Of a DNA stretch of 64,000 nt, positions 23,360 to 37,300 are shown in pieces. The stretch spans positions 496,001 to 560,000 of the forward strand of contig JAIWNF010000012.1 in assembly GCA_025093555.1 (NCBI GenBank), given 5' to 3'. The notes below the pieces were generated by a model. The model searched no databases and was not told the origin of the DNA. It saw only the letters and a program-made list of their open reading frames with translations. Each line of letters starts with the position of its first letter. The first letter of the stretch is position 1. The stretch is from Circinella umbellata. Taxonomy: Eukaryota > Mucoromycota > Mucoromycetes > Mucorales > Lichtheimiaceae. Both the position numbers and the translations under genes were made by a program.

Positions 23360-24563
23360 CAGTACAACATACAAGCAATCTTTAAAAAGGGTAAAGGGGG
23401 AGAAAATCCCAGAAAGAAGGGTGCATAGTTGCAAATCTTTTAAAACCCTGTCTGTACTTTTTCTTTTCTAGTTTTCGATCCAGCATAATATACCAGGGGC
23501 TATGGGCGGCACAACTTCAAGTATGTATACATACAATTTGTTTTTATATACGAGGAGAAGAAGTTTAGCCGCTAGCTATCGCAAATACTAGCCATTTTTC
23601 TTTATGTATGCATTCAAATATTTCATCCTCGAATAAATTTTTTTGGGCACTTAAATACCAGTAAACAGCAACAACATATCTTTATCTTTAATATTGTTTT
23701 AGTAATCTTGCGTTTATATTATATTATATTTTCTTGAATCTTGTTTTAATAATGGTAAAAAAAAAAATTGTATTGGTTAACTTGCTATAACCTGTTGTGC
23801 TTGTACGTACGTACGGCGTGATATTTAGATGCACGCAGTTTGGTGCATTCAGCATTTATAAAGTATGACTAGTCCCAAGCTTTTTTTTTTTTGGTCATGC
23901 TTTATGACCGCCCGTTTGTTCATTATTGATAATACTTTATGCATATTCTATTGTAGTTAAAAGACAAGAACATGTATTCTTCAAGTAGAATAAATAGCAA
24001 GGGAAATCTTATTGTATCAATATTTACCAGCATTTTGGTTTAATATTGATTCGTACGTAATCTATATTTGTAGGGATTCCAAAAGGTGATAGGATATTTA
24101 ATTTTAGGTTGGCGTAGGTATCATTTACCGTACGAAAAGGTTTCATGAAAAAAAGGGGCTCAAGAGAAAATCTGTTTGCCACTGGACAAATTAGAAGCAA
24201 CCGAAAAAAAAATTATACTCTAGTTATAGCAGGATGATTAATAAATTCTACTATAACTTGTCCGTGCCAATTGTAGAAAAGACTACTGTTATTGTATAGT
24301 AGTTATATTATTCTGTAATAATTAATCCCATATCGGTTGCTACGTACCGTCACATAAGTAATATGGATATCCTCACTGCATATCAAAAGCCTCAGGGGGC
24401 ATAGTTTTATTTTTTATAGGTACGTATCACAAGGTAGAAGGTACTGATTATTCCCCCCTAAAAACAATTTTATTCCAATGTTTATAATTTGATTTTCGTT
24501 TTGTTTTTATAACTGCACCTTATCTCCAAACTTATTTTTTTTTATATCTTTTATAAACAATTT
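23360..24563 (+). promoter_or_regulatory. Upstream region of MFS transporter 1, duplicated at 28335-29434
   Basis: About 1.2 kb without a gene. It aligns in order with the sequence before the second transporter: GGGGTAAAGGGG, GCATTCAAATATTTCAT followed by a T-run and GGGCAC/GAGCAT...AACAGC, then AACAACATATCTTTATC against AACAGCATATCTATCG, a TCTTGAATCTTGT block and a GTACGTACG-rich block. So the duplication unit included the promoter, and the two copies may share regulation. No known binding-site consensus stands out. Confidence 0.6.
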
Positions 24564-27240
24564 ATGTCCCAACATCAATCAATACCAATCGCTACTATAC
24601 CTGAACCAACGGTTATAAAAGATAATTACACACAGCATACCAGTAACAATGACAATAGTACAAAGACTATCCAAAATGCCGATGAAACAATAAAAAAAAA
24701 GAAAAAAGAAATAAAAGAAACATCCTCATTACAGAGTATGGATTCTGATATAAAATCAATGATTCTAAAAAATTCACCTTTGACAACGACTGAAAAACCT
24801 TGGTATAGCATTGAGTTAATCAATATTTATAAAAAAGAACATATACTTGATCCAAAAGATTATTCGATGTCCAAAAAATCTTCAATTCTTGGCATCGTCG
24901 CTTTCTCCGCTGCTATGTATGTTGTCATCTTTATTTATTTATTTTATTCAATCCCAATCTTAACAGCTTTCTATTATGGTAATGGGACCAAGTACTAGAA
25001 CATTTGTATCTACAATTACTTACTTAAAAATAATAGGAGTCCTGTTTCAACTAATATCTATGTAATAATTCCCTTTTCTATATCGTTTTCTATTGCTGCT
25101 ACTATATAAAACACCATTTGTTACAATCAAATTTATATCATATTCTTTTTTAATTTATTATAATTATAGTTCCCAGCTGTGATCGATATGGAAGTAGGGT
25201 TAGATACAACGGATACTGCCATTAACGCATCTCTTGGTGTTTACGTCTTTGTTACTGCCTTTTTTCCTCTTTTATGGACCATGCTAGCTGAACGTTATGG
25301 AAGTCGACCTATTTATCTTATTTCATTTCTTATTTGTCTTGTTGGAAATATATGTTGTGCCTTATCCGCAAATATTAACATGTTTATTGGATCTCGAGCA
25401 ATTAGTGCAATAGGTTCTTCATCTGTAAGTTTTTTTTTTCAGTCCATCCATATAAGTACACTGTCTATGTTTCTATTTGTCGTTATAGACGTCTTTTTTC
25501 TGTATTTTCAGCAAAAATAATTAAATTGAATAATTTTTATATTTTAATAGATGATGGCATTGGGCGGTGGAACAATTGCGTATGTAATATCTGTATAATA
25601 TGATGATTTCTCAACCATTTAAAAAAGAATGTACTCTGATAGTCTATTTTATACTAATTTTATAATGTATTACAATTATTTAGTGATATATTTGAGCCAC
25701 ATCAACGGGGTCGTGCATTTGGATATTTTACTTCTGGCGTGGTGCTTGGACCTGCTGTTTCGTAAGTCTTCTTTTCAACAATTGAAAAGAAAATAATATA
25801 TTTACGTATATGCTAAATATATATATGTATAATATAGTCCTGTTATTGGTGGATGTTTGAATCAGAGATTTGAATGGAGAAGTATATTTTGGTTCTTATC
25901 CATAGTGACACTATTCATTTGGCTGGGAATTCTTTTGATATTGCCAGAAACTAAAAGCTCACTATCTGTTAAATTGAAAAAGGCGAATGTTGAAGAAAAT
26001 TATAATGGTGCTAAGGAAGAGGAAATTAGTTTTTCAAAAACAATCGCAAACAACAATCAAGAAAAGAAGAGGTTAAATCTCAATGGACTTTTGGGTCCAC
26101 TTCGATTTTTTCGCTTTCCAAACGTCGCGCTTATTACAGTAATTATTGGTATTCTGTAAGTTCTTTTTAGCAGAATGCTTCTTATTACTATTTTCGTTTT
26201 TATTATTCTATGATATTACCAATTGATTATTATATAGTTTCGCTGTTCATTATTTGTATTATAATGTTATGATTGAAAATGCAATCTAATAATATATTAC
26301 ACTTTTATACTATCCTTTGTTCTCATCTATTAATCTTTTTAAAACAATTATAAATACTTCCACAGATCTTTAACTCTTTACATTATCAACGCCAATTTTG
26401 CAAGAATTTATATAAATCAATATGGTCTTGATTCTGGTACGGTTGGTTTTTGCTATGTTGGCATGGCAATGGGAACTATCATAAGTAGTCTTGTTAGTGG
26501 CAGAATTGTGGATAAAGCCTATAAAAAACAAGTGGAAAAAACCAAAAACAAAGAGGATATTCGGGCAGAGATACGTCTAATGAATCCTATTCTATATGCT
26601 TCAATCGTTACTTTATTTTTTTCTTTCACTGCGTTTGGATGGTGCATACAAGCAAATGTTCATTATGTCGTTGGTTTAGTTTGCATATTTTTCTGTGTGT
26701 ATCATAGTTTTAAATTATAAATAGTCTAAAAAAAGGAAAAAAGAGGAAGAGAGGAGAGAAAAAACACCAGGGTAGCCATGCTTTACTTTTGCGTAATTAA
26801 ATAGAGTAACACAGCTCTAACCACTTACAATTTTTTTATTTTTATTCTTATAGTAGGATTTGCTCTTATAATACCGAACATTATAGCTTCTACTTATTTA
26901 ATGGATTGTTTCTCAAGGCAAAGTTCATCTGTTCTAGGTAAGGTTATCTATTAAGCATATCCTATTGTAAGATACTGTAAAAATAATACATATCATTGTC
27001 TTTATGCTTAAATCTTTAATCTCGTTTTTTTTTAAATCAGCTTGTAACAACTTGGTTCGTTTTACTATGAGTGGTGTAGGCTTTTTGATAGCTTCTGATA
27101 TACACAAAGTATTAGAACCTGGTATTCTTTATACTATTTGTGGTGCACTCAATGTATTGGTTTCAGGAAGCATTATTATTATTCGAATGAATGGGAAGAA
27201 ATGGGCCATGCAAAGAAGCAGGTCTTTAGAGACCAATTAA
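24564..27240 (+). CDS. MFS drug:H+ antiporter, QDR/DHA1 type, copy 1
   Basis: Nine exons (24564-24916, 25037-25061, 25170-25424, 25551-25579, 25684-25761, 25838-26155, 26366-26694, 26854-26937, 27041-27240) join in frame to give 556 residues. Exons 2 and 4 are micro-exons of 25 and 29 bases. A hydrophilic Lys-rich N-terminal tail of about 100 residues precedes the first membrane helix (AAMSPVSTNIYFPAV across two introns). MFS motif A is seen as ERYGSRP, and the DHA1-type segment HQRGRAFGYFTSGVVLGPA follows. A charged central loop separates the two six-helix halves. Relatives export quinidine, polyamines and other compounds across the plasma membrane; the substrate here is unknown. Intron 7 uses the less common donor GTGTGT where copy 2 has GTATGT. 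Confidence 0.88.
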
Positions 27241-28334
27241 TGTAAATAACATGATCAATTTATTTATTTTTTTAAAAAAAAACAGCTTTCATAAGCTATA
27301 ATATTATAAGTTATAATATATACAACTTTATTTCATATGTGCTTTTTGATCAGTACAAAATTATATATAAGGAAGCAACATCAAATGTTTTAATACAGTT
27401 CTATGAAATAAATATTCCAGTCCTAATATATATATACATTAAAAGTATAACCATACATAGTACATAATATTCATTTGATACACCTTCCACATTGGAAATA
27501 TCATCCCAGCTTAAATATTTTCAGAAACTACTCTCAAAAAGTTTGGAAATGGTTCCTAAATCATTAGGTTTCAAGACCTTCGAAAGAGATTATACGTAGA
27601 TATCAAACATACGCATGAAGAGCTTTAATAGGCATTCACAAGATCAAGAACATCGCCATCTATCATTATTTGTACCTGTCGCATCATATATAGACTACAT
27701 CCTTTGTGTAAATGTATAATTATAAGTATAGTAATTGCTACCCGTAGCAAGCGAACTAGAGCTAAATTACACAGAGTGGATATGGCACGCGTATTGCTTC
27801 TGATAGAAAGACATACTGAAAGAGATTCAATAGATAAGATGTCCTCGTGATTCAAAGTTATGCATGAGAATTTTATTATTACTAACTTTCTCACTTCCAT
27901 ATTTACTTTTTATTTATGCATTGTATACATTTGCGTTTTGAAAATGGGTAAGACATACTTCGTGCATCACATTTAAATAAGAAAATATGGAGCATAAATC
28001 TAATCCACGATTAGCGCTGCCAAATACCTAAACTGGAAAAGGGGGTAACTCTAAACATTCTCTAAAAAGAATCTTGATTGCAAGCGTTACATTTTATTAC
28101 TTTGATTTAATTTGATAATCCTTTTTTTAAATAGTATAAGTTTTATTTTAACAGGATTTTGCTGGTAAAATTAACAGGTTAGTTGTACAAAAACAAAAGT
28201 CGCGTTTTCAAGCCAATTTTTAATTTTCAATTACGTATAATTCTTCCTGCAATTGTTTTTTCAAGACATTTTTATGTAATGTAGTACTGCAGGATAGAAC
28301 ATGTATGAAATTATACTACAAAGCACGTAAAAAT
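27241..28334. other. Spacer between the duplicated transporters
   Basis: About 1.1 kb of AT-rich DNA. Minus-strand open stretches (for example 27625-27900) have no recognisable content. No repeat or element was identified that would explain the duplication. Confidence 0.5.
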
Positions 28335-29434
28335 GTCTCAGTTCCAATACAACATAATATAGAAGGGGTAAAGGGGCTCCAACGCCAAGTACATGCGGTA
28401 TGTCGACATATAGTTTGTTTCTATAAATGAGAATTTAGAGACTTGATTGGTAGTTATAGAAAAAACTAAACAGCTTTTTTTTGCACGTACGTATGCGTTC
28501 AAATATTTCATGCTCAATACGTACTTTTTTTTTTTTGAGCATATAAACGAGTAGCAAGGAACAACAGCATATCTATCGTTTTCTCTAATGTAATTCAACT
28601 CAACCTCATGTTTATATTGTCTTCTCTTGACTCTTGTCTTAAAAATGTAAGAAAAAACAATACTTTAAGTATTGTGCGATAACCACCCCATTAGCAAAAA
28701 GAAAGGATACAGCTGTGCTTATACATATGGCGTGGCGTGACATTTGATATAGTTCGGCGTATTTAGCATTTAAAACTATCTGCTTTTAAACTTTTTTTTT
28801 ATTTGTTATGCTTTATAGCTATCCGTTTGTGAGTTATTACGTAAGGAATACGCGAACAAGAAAAACGAGATTATTTTTTATCAAATACAATAGATAGAAA
28901 GCAAAAACGATCTTAACGTTTCAAATATTCACCTTTTGATTATTTATACGTATATGCAGGGATGTGTAAAAAAAGTCGAATTTTAGGTTGGAGGCGCATG
29001 AGAATTATCAACATAATATGTAATACAAAAAAGACCGCATTAAAAAAAGGGGGCCCGAGAGAAACTAAAGCTGCCACTAGACAGATGAAAACAGCTCGAA
29101 GACAAAAAAATACTATAGCTATACCAGTAATATAAACAAACTATATATTAGTTGCCCGTAAACAGTATGTATTTTACCGTCACGGAGATGACCTCTGAAT
29201 TTTTATGAGTGCGAGGTACGTAATAAAGACACCAGAGAAAATTATGACCGCCAACCTCTTAAAAAAAGTTAAATGCCAAAATGTATATGAACGTTTTTTG
29301 TTTTTGCTTTTTAACCACATTTTATCTCCTAGTTCTTTTTCTTTATCTCTTTATAAATACTTATATATCACATTACCGATTACTACCAATACCATAACTA
29401 TTACATCTTAAACAAAATTACCATAGTTAATAAT
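28335..29434 (+). promoter_or_regulatory. Upstream region of MFS transporter 2 (duplicate of 23360-24563)
   Basis: Collinear with the upstream DNA of copy 1 (shared GGGGTAAAGGGGC, GCGTTCAAATATTTCATGC, AACAACAGCATATCTATCG and TCTTGACTCTTGT blocks), but clearly diverged by substitutions and small indels. The duplication is therefore not recent. Confidence 0.55.
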
Positions 29435-30216
29435 ATGCAACATACTAATAACAATGACAGTTGTACCCAAACTACACAAAATGTTGATGAAGCAATAGAA
29501 AAAAATAAAAAAGAAATAAAAGGACCGTGTATGAATTCTAATATAGAAAAAAATATAAAAAAAAAGTCACCTTTAACAACAACTGATAAGCCTTGGTATA
29601 GTATCGAGTTAATTAATATTCATAAAAAGAACATATTCTTGATCCAAGAGATTATTCGATGTCTAAAAAATCTGCGATTCTTGCCATCGTCTCTCTCTCC
29701 GCAGCTATGTATGTCATCGTTCTTCATTCATTATTAGTTTAAATAACAATTTTACCAGTTCACTATTATGATAATGACACCAGGTGCTAAAATTTTTGTA
29801 TCTCTAATTACTTATAAAACAATAGAAATCCTTTTTCAACTTCAATCTACGTATGTAATAATTCTCTTTTCTTAAATCATTACCTATTACTGTTACTGTA
29901 TCAAACGATCATTTATTATAGTTGTCATTATATTATTTCTGATACATTATAATTATAGTATCCAGCTGTGGTCGATATTCAGGCAGCGTTGGATACAACA
30001 GATACTGCCATTAACGCATCTCTTGGTGTTTTCATCTTTGCTACTGCCTGTTTCCCTCTTTTATGGGCTATTTTATCTGAACGTTATGGGAGTCGACCTA
30101 TCTATCTTATTTCATTCTTTATTTGTGTTGTTGTAAATATATGTTGTGCCTTATCTGTAAATATCGCCATGTTAATTGCATTTCAAGGGGTCAGTGCAAT
30201 AGGTTCTTCAGCTGTA

Positions 30217-30254
<38 letters not shown>

Positions 30255-31952
30255 GAAAATAATTAACTTAAATGATTACATTTTTGTAGCTCACAGGAGT
30301 GGGTGGTGGAACAATTGCGTATGTAATGTATTTTTGATATGATCATTTCCCAGCCACACCTGACTAAAGGTGACGTTATTGTGTGTGCTACACTAATAAT
30401 CTTATAACGTATGATTCTGTATTTAGTGATATATTTGAGCCACATCAACGGGGTCGTGCATTTGCATCCTATAATGCGGGTGTGCTGCTCGGACCTACTA
30501 TTTCGTAAGTTTTTTTTTTCAACAATGGAAAAGAAAATAATATATCTACATATGCTAAATATATATATGCATAAAATAGTCCTATTATTGGTGGATATTT
30601 GAATGAGGGATTTGGATGGAGAGTTATATTTTGGTTCTTATCCATAGTGGTACTTTTTATTTGGCTGGGAATTCTTTTGATATTGCCAGAAACTAAAAGG
30701 CCACAATCTGTTGAATCAAAAAAAGCGAACGTTCAGGAAGAATATAAGAGTGCTCAGGAAGAGGAAATTTGTTCCTCAATAGTAACCGCGAACAGCAATC
30801 AAGAAAAGAAGAAGTTAAATCTTAATAGACTCTTAGGTCCACTTCAGTTTTTTCGTTTTCCTAACGTCACACTTAGTACAGTATTTGTTGGTATTCTGTA
30901 AGTTAATCTTTAATTCTTTGAGAAGACGATTTACAATACTATTTTCTTTATTTTTATTTGTAGTAGTATTATTACCAATTGATCATTAAATATTATCAAT
31001 ACTATGAATAGAAGTGCGATCTAATATTATATTATACTTTTATACTATCTTCTTTGTTCTCATCTACTAACTTTTAAAACAACACCTAAAAATACTTTTA
31101 AAGCTTTTTTACATGTTACATTCTTAACACCAACCTTGCAAGAATTTATACATATCAATATGGTCTCGATTCTGGTAAAGTTGGTCTTTGCTATATTCCC
31201 TTAGCAATTGGAGGAGTACTTGGCGGTCTTGTTGGTGGCAAATATTCGGATGTAGCTTATAAAAAACAAACGGAGAAAGGTAAAAACAAAGATGAAATTC
31301 AGGCAGAAATGCGCCTAGTAACGCCAATCTTTTATGCTTCAATTATACTTTCACTTTTTTCCTTTATTGCATTTGGATGGTGCATACAAGCGAATGTTCA
31401 TTATGCCGCTGGTTTAGTATGTGTATTTTTCGGTATGTATCATATTTATCATAGTTATCTAGTCACAAAATACTAAATAGTCTGAAAAAAGGGAAAGAGG
31501 AAAAAAGTAGTAACAATGCTTTATTTTGTGTAATTAAAACATTTTTTGTTTACTTTTTATAGTAGGGTTTTCTCTTGTTATACCGGTTGTTATAGTTATG
31601 GCATATTTTATGGATTGTTTCTCAAGACAATGTTCATCTGTTTTAGGTAAGGTTATGTATTATTATAAGCATGTTCTATTGTAAGATATTGTATATAATG
31701 TGCCATTGGTTTTAAACTTACATGATGAATCTCTTTTTTCTTTGTTTCTTTTTTTCAGCTTGTAATAACTTGGTTCGTTTTATAATGGGTGGTATAGGTT
31801 CTTTAACTGCTTCTGATATTCAAAGAGCATTTGGGCCTGCGATTTTGTATGGTGTTTGTGGTGGAATCATTGTATTGGTTTCAGGAAACATTATTATTAT
31901 TCGAATAAAAGGGAAAAAATGGGCCATTAAAAGAAAGGAAGCAGGGATATAA
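29435..31952 (+). pseudogene. MFS drug:H+ antiporter, QDR/DHA1 type, copy 2, frameshifted in exon 1
   Basis: Same nine-exon structure as copy 1 (29435-29708, 29826-29850, 29959-30213, 30290-30318, 30427-30504, 30580-30897, 31104-31432, 31563-31646, 31759-31952); exons 2 to 8 have identical lengths in both copies and stay in frame. In exon 1 the A-run in ATAAAAAGAACAT (about 29623-29628) has one A fewer than in copy 1, so a protein started at 29435 ends early at 29737 without any membrane helix. An ATG at about 29659, in the transporter frame just before the first helix, could give a protein that lacks only the N-terminal tail. It is therefore either a pseudogene, a tail-less transporter or an assembly error in a homopolymer. 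Intron 3 contains a 34-base T-run. Confidence 0.75.
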
Positions 31953-32638
31953 TAGACAAATAACTAAGTTACAGTATCTAAAATCAGAAACAACATCTCA
32001 ATTTTCCTATGTAATTCATAATTTATACAATATATATTCACACACACACACATATATATATATATAATTATTATTATTAACATTATATATGTTATACTTT
32101 ATAAAGAATTCTTCTTCATTTAATATCGGTATTCAATGGTGCTTTTATATAACCTTTATAATTTAAGAATCTCATTTCAAAAACATATATAAAGTATATT
32201 ATCACTATATTATTACATCTTGTGTACATATATTGTTGGTATATACAGTCTTAAAAAGAAAATGATTGAATGTTTTGACCGTTCTTTGAAATAACACGAT
32301 TGAACATCAAGTCCATGTAAAACCACACAGGGTATCACTTGAAAAAAAGAGGATATGTAAGAAGAGTATCATATATACAACTAATTAATTGAACATCACA
32401 GATGAACGGAAAATAGTAATATAAATAGAGTTTTATGTATGATGTTATAGTACATTAAATGAAATTATTCTTAAGCCTTCTTTACCACATCTGACAAGGA
32501 ATCGGACCGAAAACAATGCATTTTAATTCTTTTGTCAGCCAAAAAAAACATAAGATTCCCCGCAGAAATACAGAACTTGGTCCGTAACTCCCCACTCTTT
32601 TTTCTTTCCTTTTAATCTATATCTTTAAAAAAACTACA
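31953..32638. other. Intergenic between MFS copy 2 and ferrochelatase
   Basis: AT-rich with a CA/TA microsatellite at about 32040-32067. Pyrimidine-rich DNA precedes the ferrochelatase start. No gene is seen. Confidence 0.5.
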
Positions 32639-34301
32639 ATGGCTTCATTTTCTTTACTTGCTCGGAATATTGGTAAGTAATATATTATAATTAGTAAAAA
32701 GAAATGTTTTAAAGAGAAAAGGAAGTGAATGAATTTATTACGCGATCGTTTATATTTTTATTTTATTTATTAAGATCGTATGATAATCTTTTTTTAAACA
32801 AAACAGGACGTCAACATCGATCAATGACATGGCATTCTCGTGTCACTTTTAGGTTATTTAGTGACGTGTCTACCAAGAAACCGTAAGTTGGTTTATTTAG
32901 ATAATAACACGAAAATAATTCTGTTTTTGGGGTATTCTTTTTTTTTTTCATATGCTAATATACACCTATTTACATTATAGACCAACAGCCGTAGTATTAA
33001 CAAATATGGGTGGACCTGAAACACTTGATGATGTACAAAGCTTTCTACATAACTTATTTTCTGATCGTGATATCATGAAATTACCATTTCAAAAATATTT
33101 GGCTACTTATATTTCAACAAGACGTACACCTAGTATTAAAGAACAATATGCTCAAATTGGTGGTGGATCCCCTATTTTATCTTGGACTCGAAAACAAGGT
33201 GAAGCCATGGAAAAGTTATTAGATGAAATTTCTCCAGAAACAGGTTTGTTTGTTTTTTCTTTTTTACGATTCTTATCATTAAAAAGGTTACTTTGTAAAC
33301 TAATTAATTTATTACTATTATTATTATAGCACCTCATAAACATTATATTGCATTTCGATATGTTGAACCTTATACAGATACTGCATTAAAAGAAATGAAA
33401 AAAGATAATGTAGAAAGAGCCATTGTATTCACTCAATATCCACAATATTCATGTTCTACTACTGGAAGTAGTTTAAACGAACTTCATAGAAGTATTCAAA
33501 GACATGGTATGGAGAATTTAAAATGGAGTATTATTGATCGATGGCCTAAGCATCCTGGTTTTATTGAGGTAAAATTATTATTATTATTATTATTATTATC
33601 TTGTTTTATTAATAAATGAAATTATTATTATTACAGGCAGTTGCTGGTAGAATCGAAGCTAAATTAAAAGAATATTCACCTGAAGAAAGAGATGATGCTA
33701 TTATTTTATTTTCAGCTCATTCGTTACCAATGTCTGTTGTAAATCGAGGTGATCCTTATCCAGGTGAAGTTGCTTATACAGTTCATCAAGTTATGGAACG
33801 ATTGGGACATAAAAATCCATTCCGACTTGTTTGGCAATCTCAAGTAGGCCCACAACCTTGGTTAGGTCCTCAAACATCCGATGCAATTAAAGGTTATGCT
33901 GAAGCTGGAAAAAAGAATTTATTACTTGTACCTATTGCATTTACATCTGATCATATTGAAACTTTGTTTGAGCTGGATCTCGAGTATGGCAAGGAAGCAG
34001 AAGAAGTAAGAATTCTTTGATTTGTGATTGGGAATGAAGTTTGTATTAGTAGTCATATTTAATTAACTTTTTATTTTATTTATAGGCTGGTGTCACTGGT
34101 TTTAAACGAGCTGAATCACTTAATGCTGATCCTACATTTATCAAAGCAATGGCAGATATAGTAAAAGAACATTTAGATAGCAATGAAATTGTATCCAAAG
34201 AATGGTTCCTTCGTTGCCCAAGTTGTACTTTTGAAAGTTGCGGAACCACTAGAGATTTCTTTGCTGAAAAAGTAAAAGAAGCTTCAAAAGATAAAAATTA
34301 A
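32639..34301 (+). CDS. HEM15: Ferrochelatase, mitochondrial
   Basis: Six exons (32639-32672, 32807-32882, 32981-33243, 33330-33568, 33637-34005, 34086-34301) give 398 residues. The enzyme inserts Fe2+ into protoporphyrin IX, the last step of haem synthesis, at the matrix face of the inner mitochondrial membrane. The basic, Ser/Arg-rich N-terminus ([20 protein letters not shown]) looks like a mitochondrial presequence. Family hallmarks include [26 protein letters not shown], the catalytic-histidine region [23 protein letters not shown] and [15 protein letters not shown]. The cysteine in QYSC together with three C-terminal cysteines (RCPSC, then ESC) matches the four ligands of the [2Fe-2S] cluster of animal ferrochelatases, which S. 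cerevisiae lacks. Confidence 0.96.
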
Positions 34302-34388
34302 ATAATCATTTATAATAGTAATAATATATGTATCTTGTTTTCTATATATAAAATATATGTATAATGGATGATACTTCTAATATAATTT

Positions 34389-37300
34389 TCATTTGGTTAA
34401 TACCCATCGGGTACCTTCTCGATGTTGTTCTACTTCAATAGCAGGTAATGGCCAATCTTTAGGTCCAAATTGGGGAATTACATGAACTATCCGTCTATCT
34501 TTCTTTTCACCAATTACCCTAGAAATATATATATGAATAATAAATCAATCAGTTATACATAGTATATTGAGAGAATATAGAAATAACTTACTTTGGTAAT
34601 GGATAATTAAGTGGTCGACCATATGTACATAATTCTTTACCCAAATTACAAAGCCATTTGGGTTCTACTGCTGTAACACCCTTCATCCAAGTATTATTAG
34701 GTGTTTGTGTCAGTTCATTATAAGCAATCATTACTGGAGGTTCTTGCACATATAAAACAGATGTTGGATGAATAAATGCATCTTCATCACTCCACATAAG
34801 TTTATATGCTACACCACTAGCATTTTTATGTCGTGCTCCTCTTCCACCTCCAGCTTCTAAAACATCAGCTCGTACAGCAATACTATCAATAAGACCAGCT
34901 GTTAAAATTTGTTGTAAAATTTGAAGTTGTTTTTTGTTAGGTGGTTTTAATTTAGGATCGACACAAATATCAACACCAGGGAAATTAGCTGCTACAATAT
35001 TTGTAAGTTGACGTCGAAGTTGACGAATTTCTGTCATTGCCTGAGAAAATAAATAAATAATATTAAAATATTAATATAAAATATAAACTTTATATTTTTA
35101 GAAGAACAAACCTTTTGACGTAAACCATGATCTTGACAAAATGAATCTGATCCTCCTGCATATTCATATGCACCCACAGTAGTAATCAATGTTAAAATAT
35201 CACTCGCTTCAGAAACAAAAGTCATAATATGTTTTTGACGTTGAGCTTCATTTTGATCAAATGGATTACCAACAGATAATGCAGATACCATAATAATAAC
35301 ATAAGGTAAACATCCATGTTGTTGTCCAATAATTAACCTAAATTCAAATAATTAAATGTTAATTATTTGATCAAAAAAATAAAATGTTTACTTATTTTTC
35401 TACTTTACATTTTTGCAAGACGAGGTCCAATTGGAAAAAGTGACATGGCTTCACCAAATTCTGTAATATGTTTGGTCATTTTATCAACACCACCAAGATA
35501 TTGAAGAAGCTATTTTTATACATATTAGTTTCCAATTGACTTGAAAATAAAAATAAATAAATATTAAAATACATACTTTTTCTGCCTTAAATAAACTTTC
35601 TCTAGGAGGTGGTGTTGGGAAAGGGAAATTGACTACTTGATCAATATTCATGGCTTTCATATTTAAGACAACACCTTCTAATGGCATACGTTTGATTTCT
35701 GGAAGTGAAAACTTTTCAAATTCATGATCAAATACTGCAGATGAAAATAGTCGATAACAATGACCAGCTTGAGTTCTACCTGCACGACCTGCGCGCTATA
35801 TATTATTTATCATTAGATCTCAATTAAATAAATTGAATGCTATTTGTTTGTTTGTTTATTTACCTGATCTGCAGATGCTTTAGATGTCCAATCAATTTCA
35901 AATGATTGTATACCTGTTTCTACATTGAATTTACGCTTTTAAAATGATTACTTTTAGTTTGATTTCTTTCTTAACTCGTGTCGAAAAGAAAAAACAATCT
36001 AGTACACGTACATCTTTTGCTTTGCCACAATCAACAACATAACGAATACCAGGAATAGTAACAGATGTTTCTGCTACATTAGTTGCAATAACACAAAGAC
36101 GTGTACCTTCAGGAGGAGGTTCGAAAACACGAAGTTGTGCTTCTGTTGGAAGCATAGAGTAAAGTGGTAAAACATGTAATGGTGCTAATATTTGACATAA
36201 CACAATGATTATTAATTAACTCGTTTACATTGACAAGATAGGTTTTATAATCCTTACCATCTTGATTAACTTCACCGAGTTCTTCTTTATCAAACCCTTC
36301 TTCAATATCTGTATCATCTTCGTCTGATTCCAAATCAAAATCTTCTTCAATTTCGTCATTTTCACCAAGATTCACATCTTCGGTTTCCATATCAGCTATA
36401 TAAACATATGATAATAATGATTCAGTATACAGAAATATACAACAACTTTCATAATATATATATAATTACCTTGGCCATTTGGAAGTTCTTCTGTTTGTGT
36501 CTCAAGTTTATTTGCTTGATCCTCTTCTTTCTTTTCTTTTTTAGTAGCTTTGGGTGGTAAGGATGGATATTTTTGACGTAATAATTTACATAAATGTGTA
36601 ATTTCATTTTGTCCGGTTAAAAAGACTAAAATACCACCTGGAGGTAACTTTTCATGAATTTTGGATATCTTTTTAAATGATTCACCAACATAATCTTCAC
36701 GTGTACGTTTGTTAAAATGAACTGAGACAGGAAATTGACGTGCATCCACATTGATAACAGGTGGAGGTTTATCAAATAAAGTTTTGTTTTCAGTAAAATC
36801 AGTAACACGAAGTGTAGCAGACATAATGACAACACGAAGTGGCTATAAATGTATTTTTTATGAGTAAAACTTTTGCTTCCTCTAGTATATATATTCATTC
36901 ATACCTTGATCTTTTGTCTATCTTCACGACTTAGTTCTGCTCTTAATCTTAAAACACGACTAACAACACCAATTAAAATATCTGTATTTAAATTACGTTC
37001 ATGTGCTTCATCAATGATAAGACAAGAATATTTTGTAAGTAATAAATCTTGTGAAAGTTCTCGAAGTAAAACACCATCTGTCATAAATTTAAGTCGAGTT
37101 TTTTTTGAAGTAGTTGCATCATAACGAATCTAATTAATAGAATTAATATTAAAGGATTGAATTTTTTTTTATTCTTTAGAGAAAGAAAAGAAAGGATATT
37201 TTTACCTGATAAGAAACTTCATCACCAGGAAGATTTAATTCATGTCCAACACGTTTAGCCATACTAACAGCAGCAACACGACGAGGTTGTGTAATACCAA

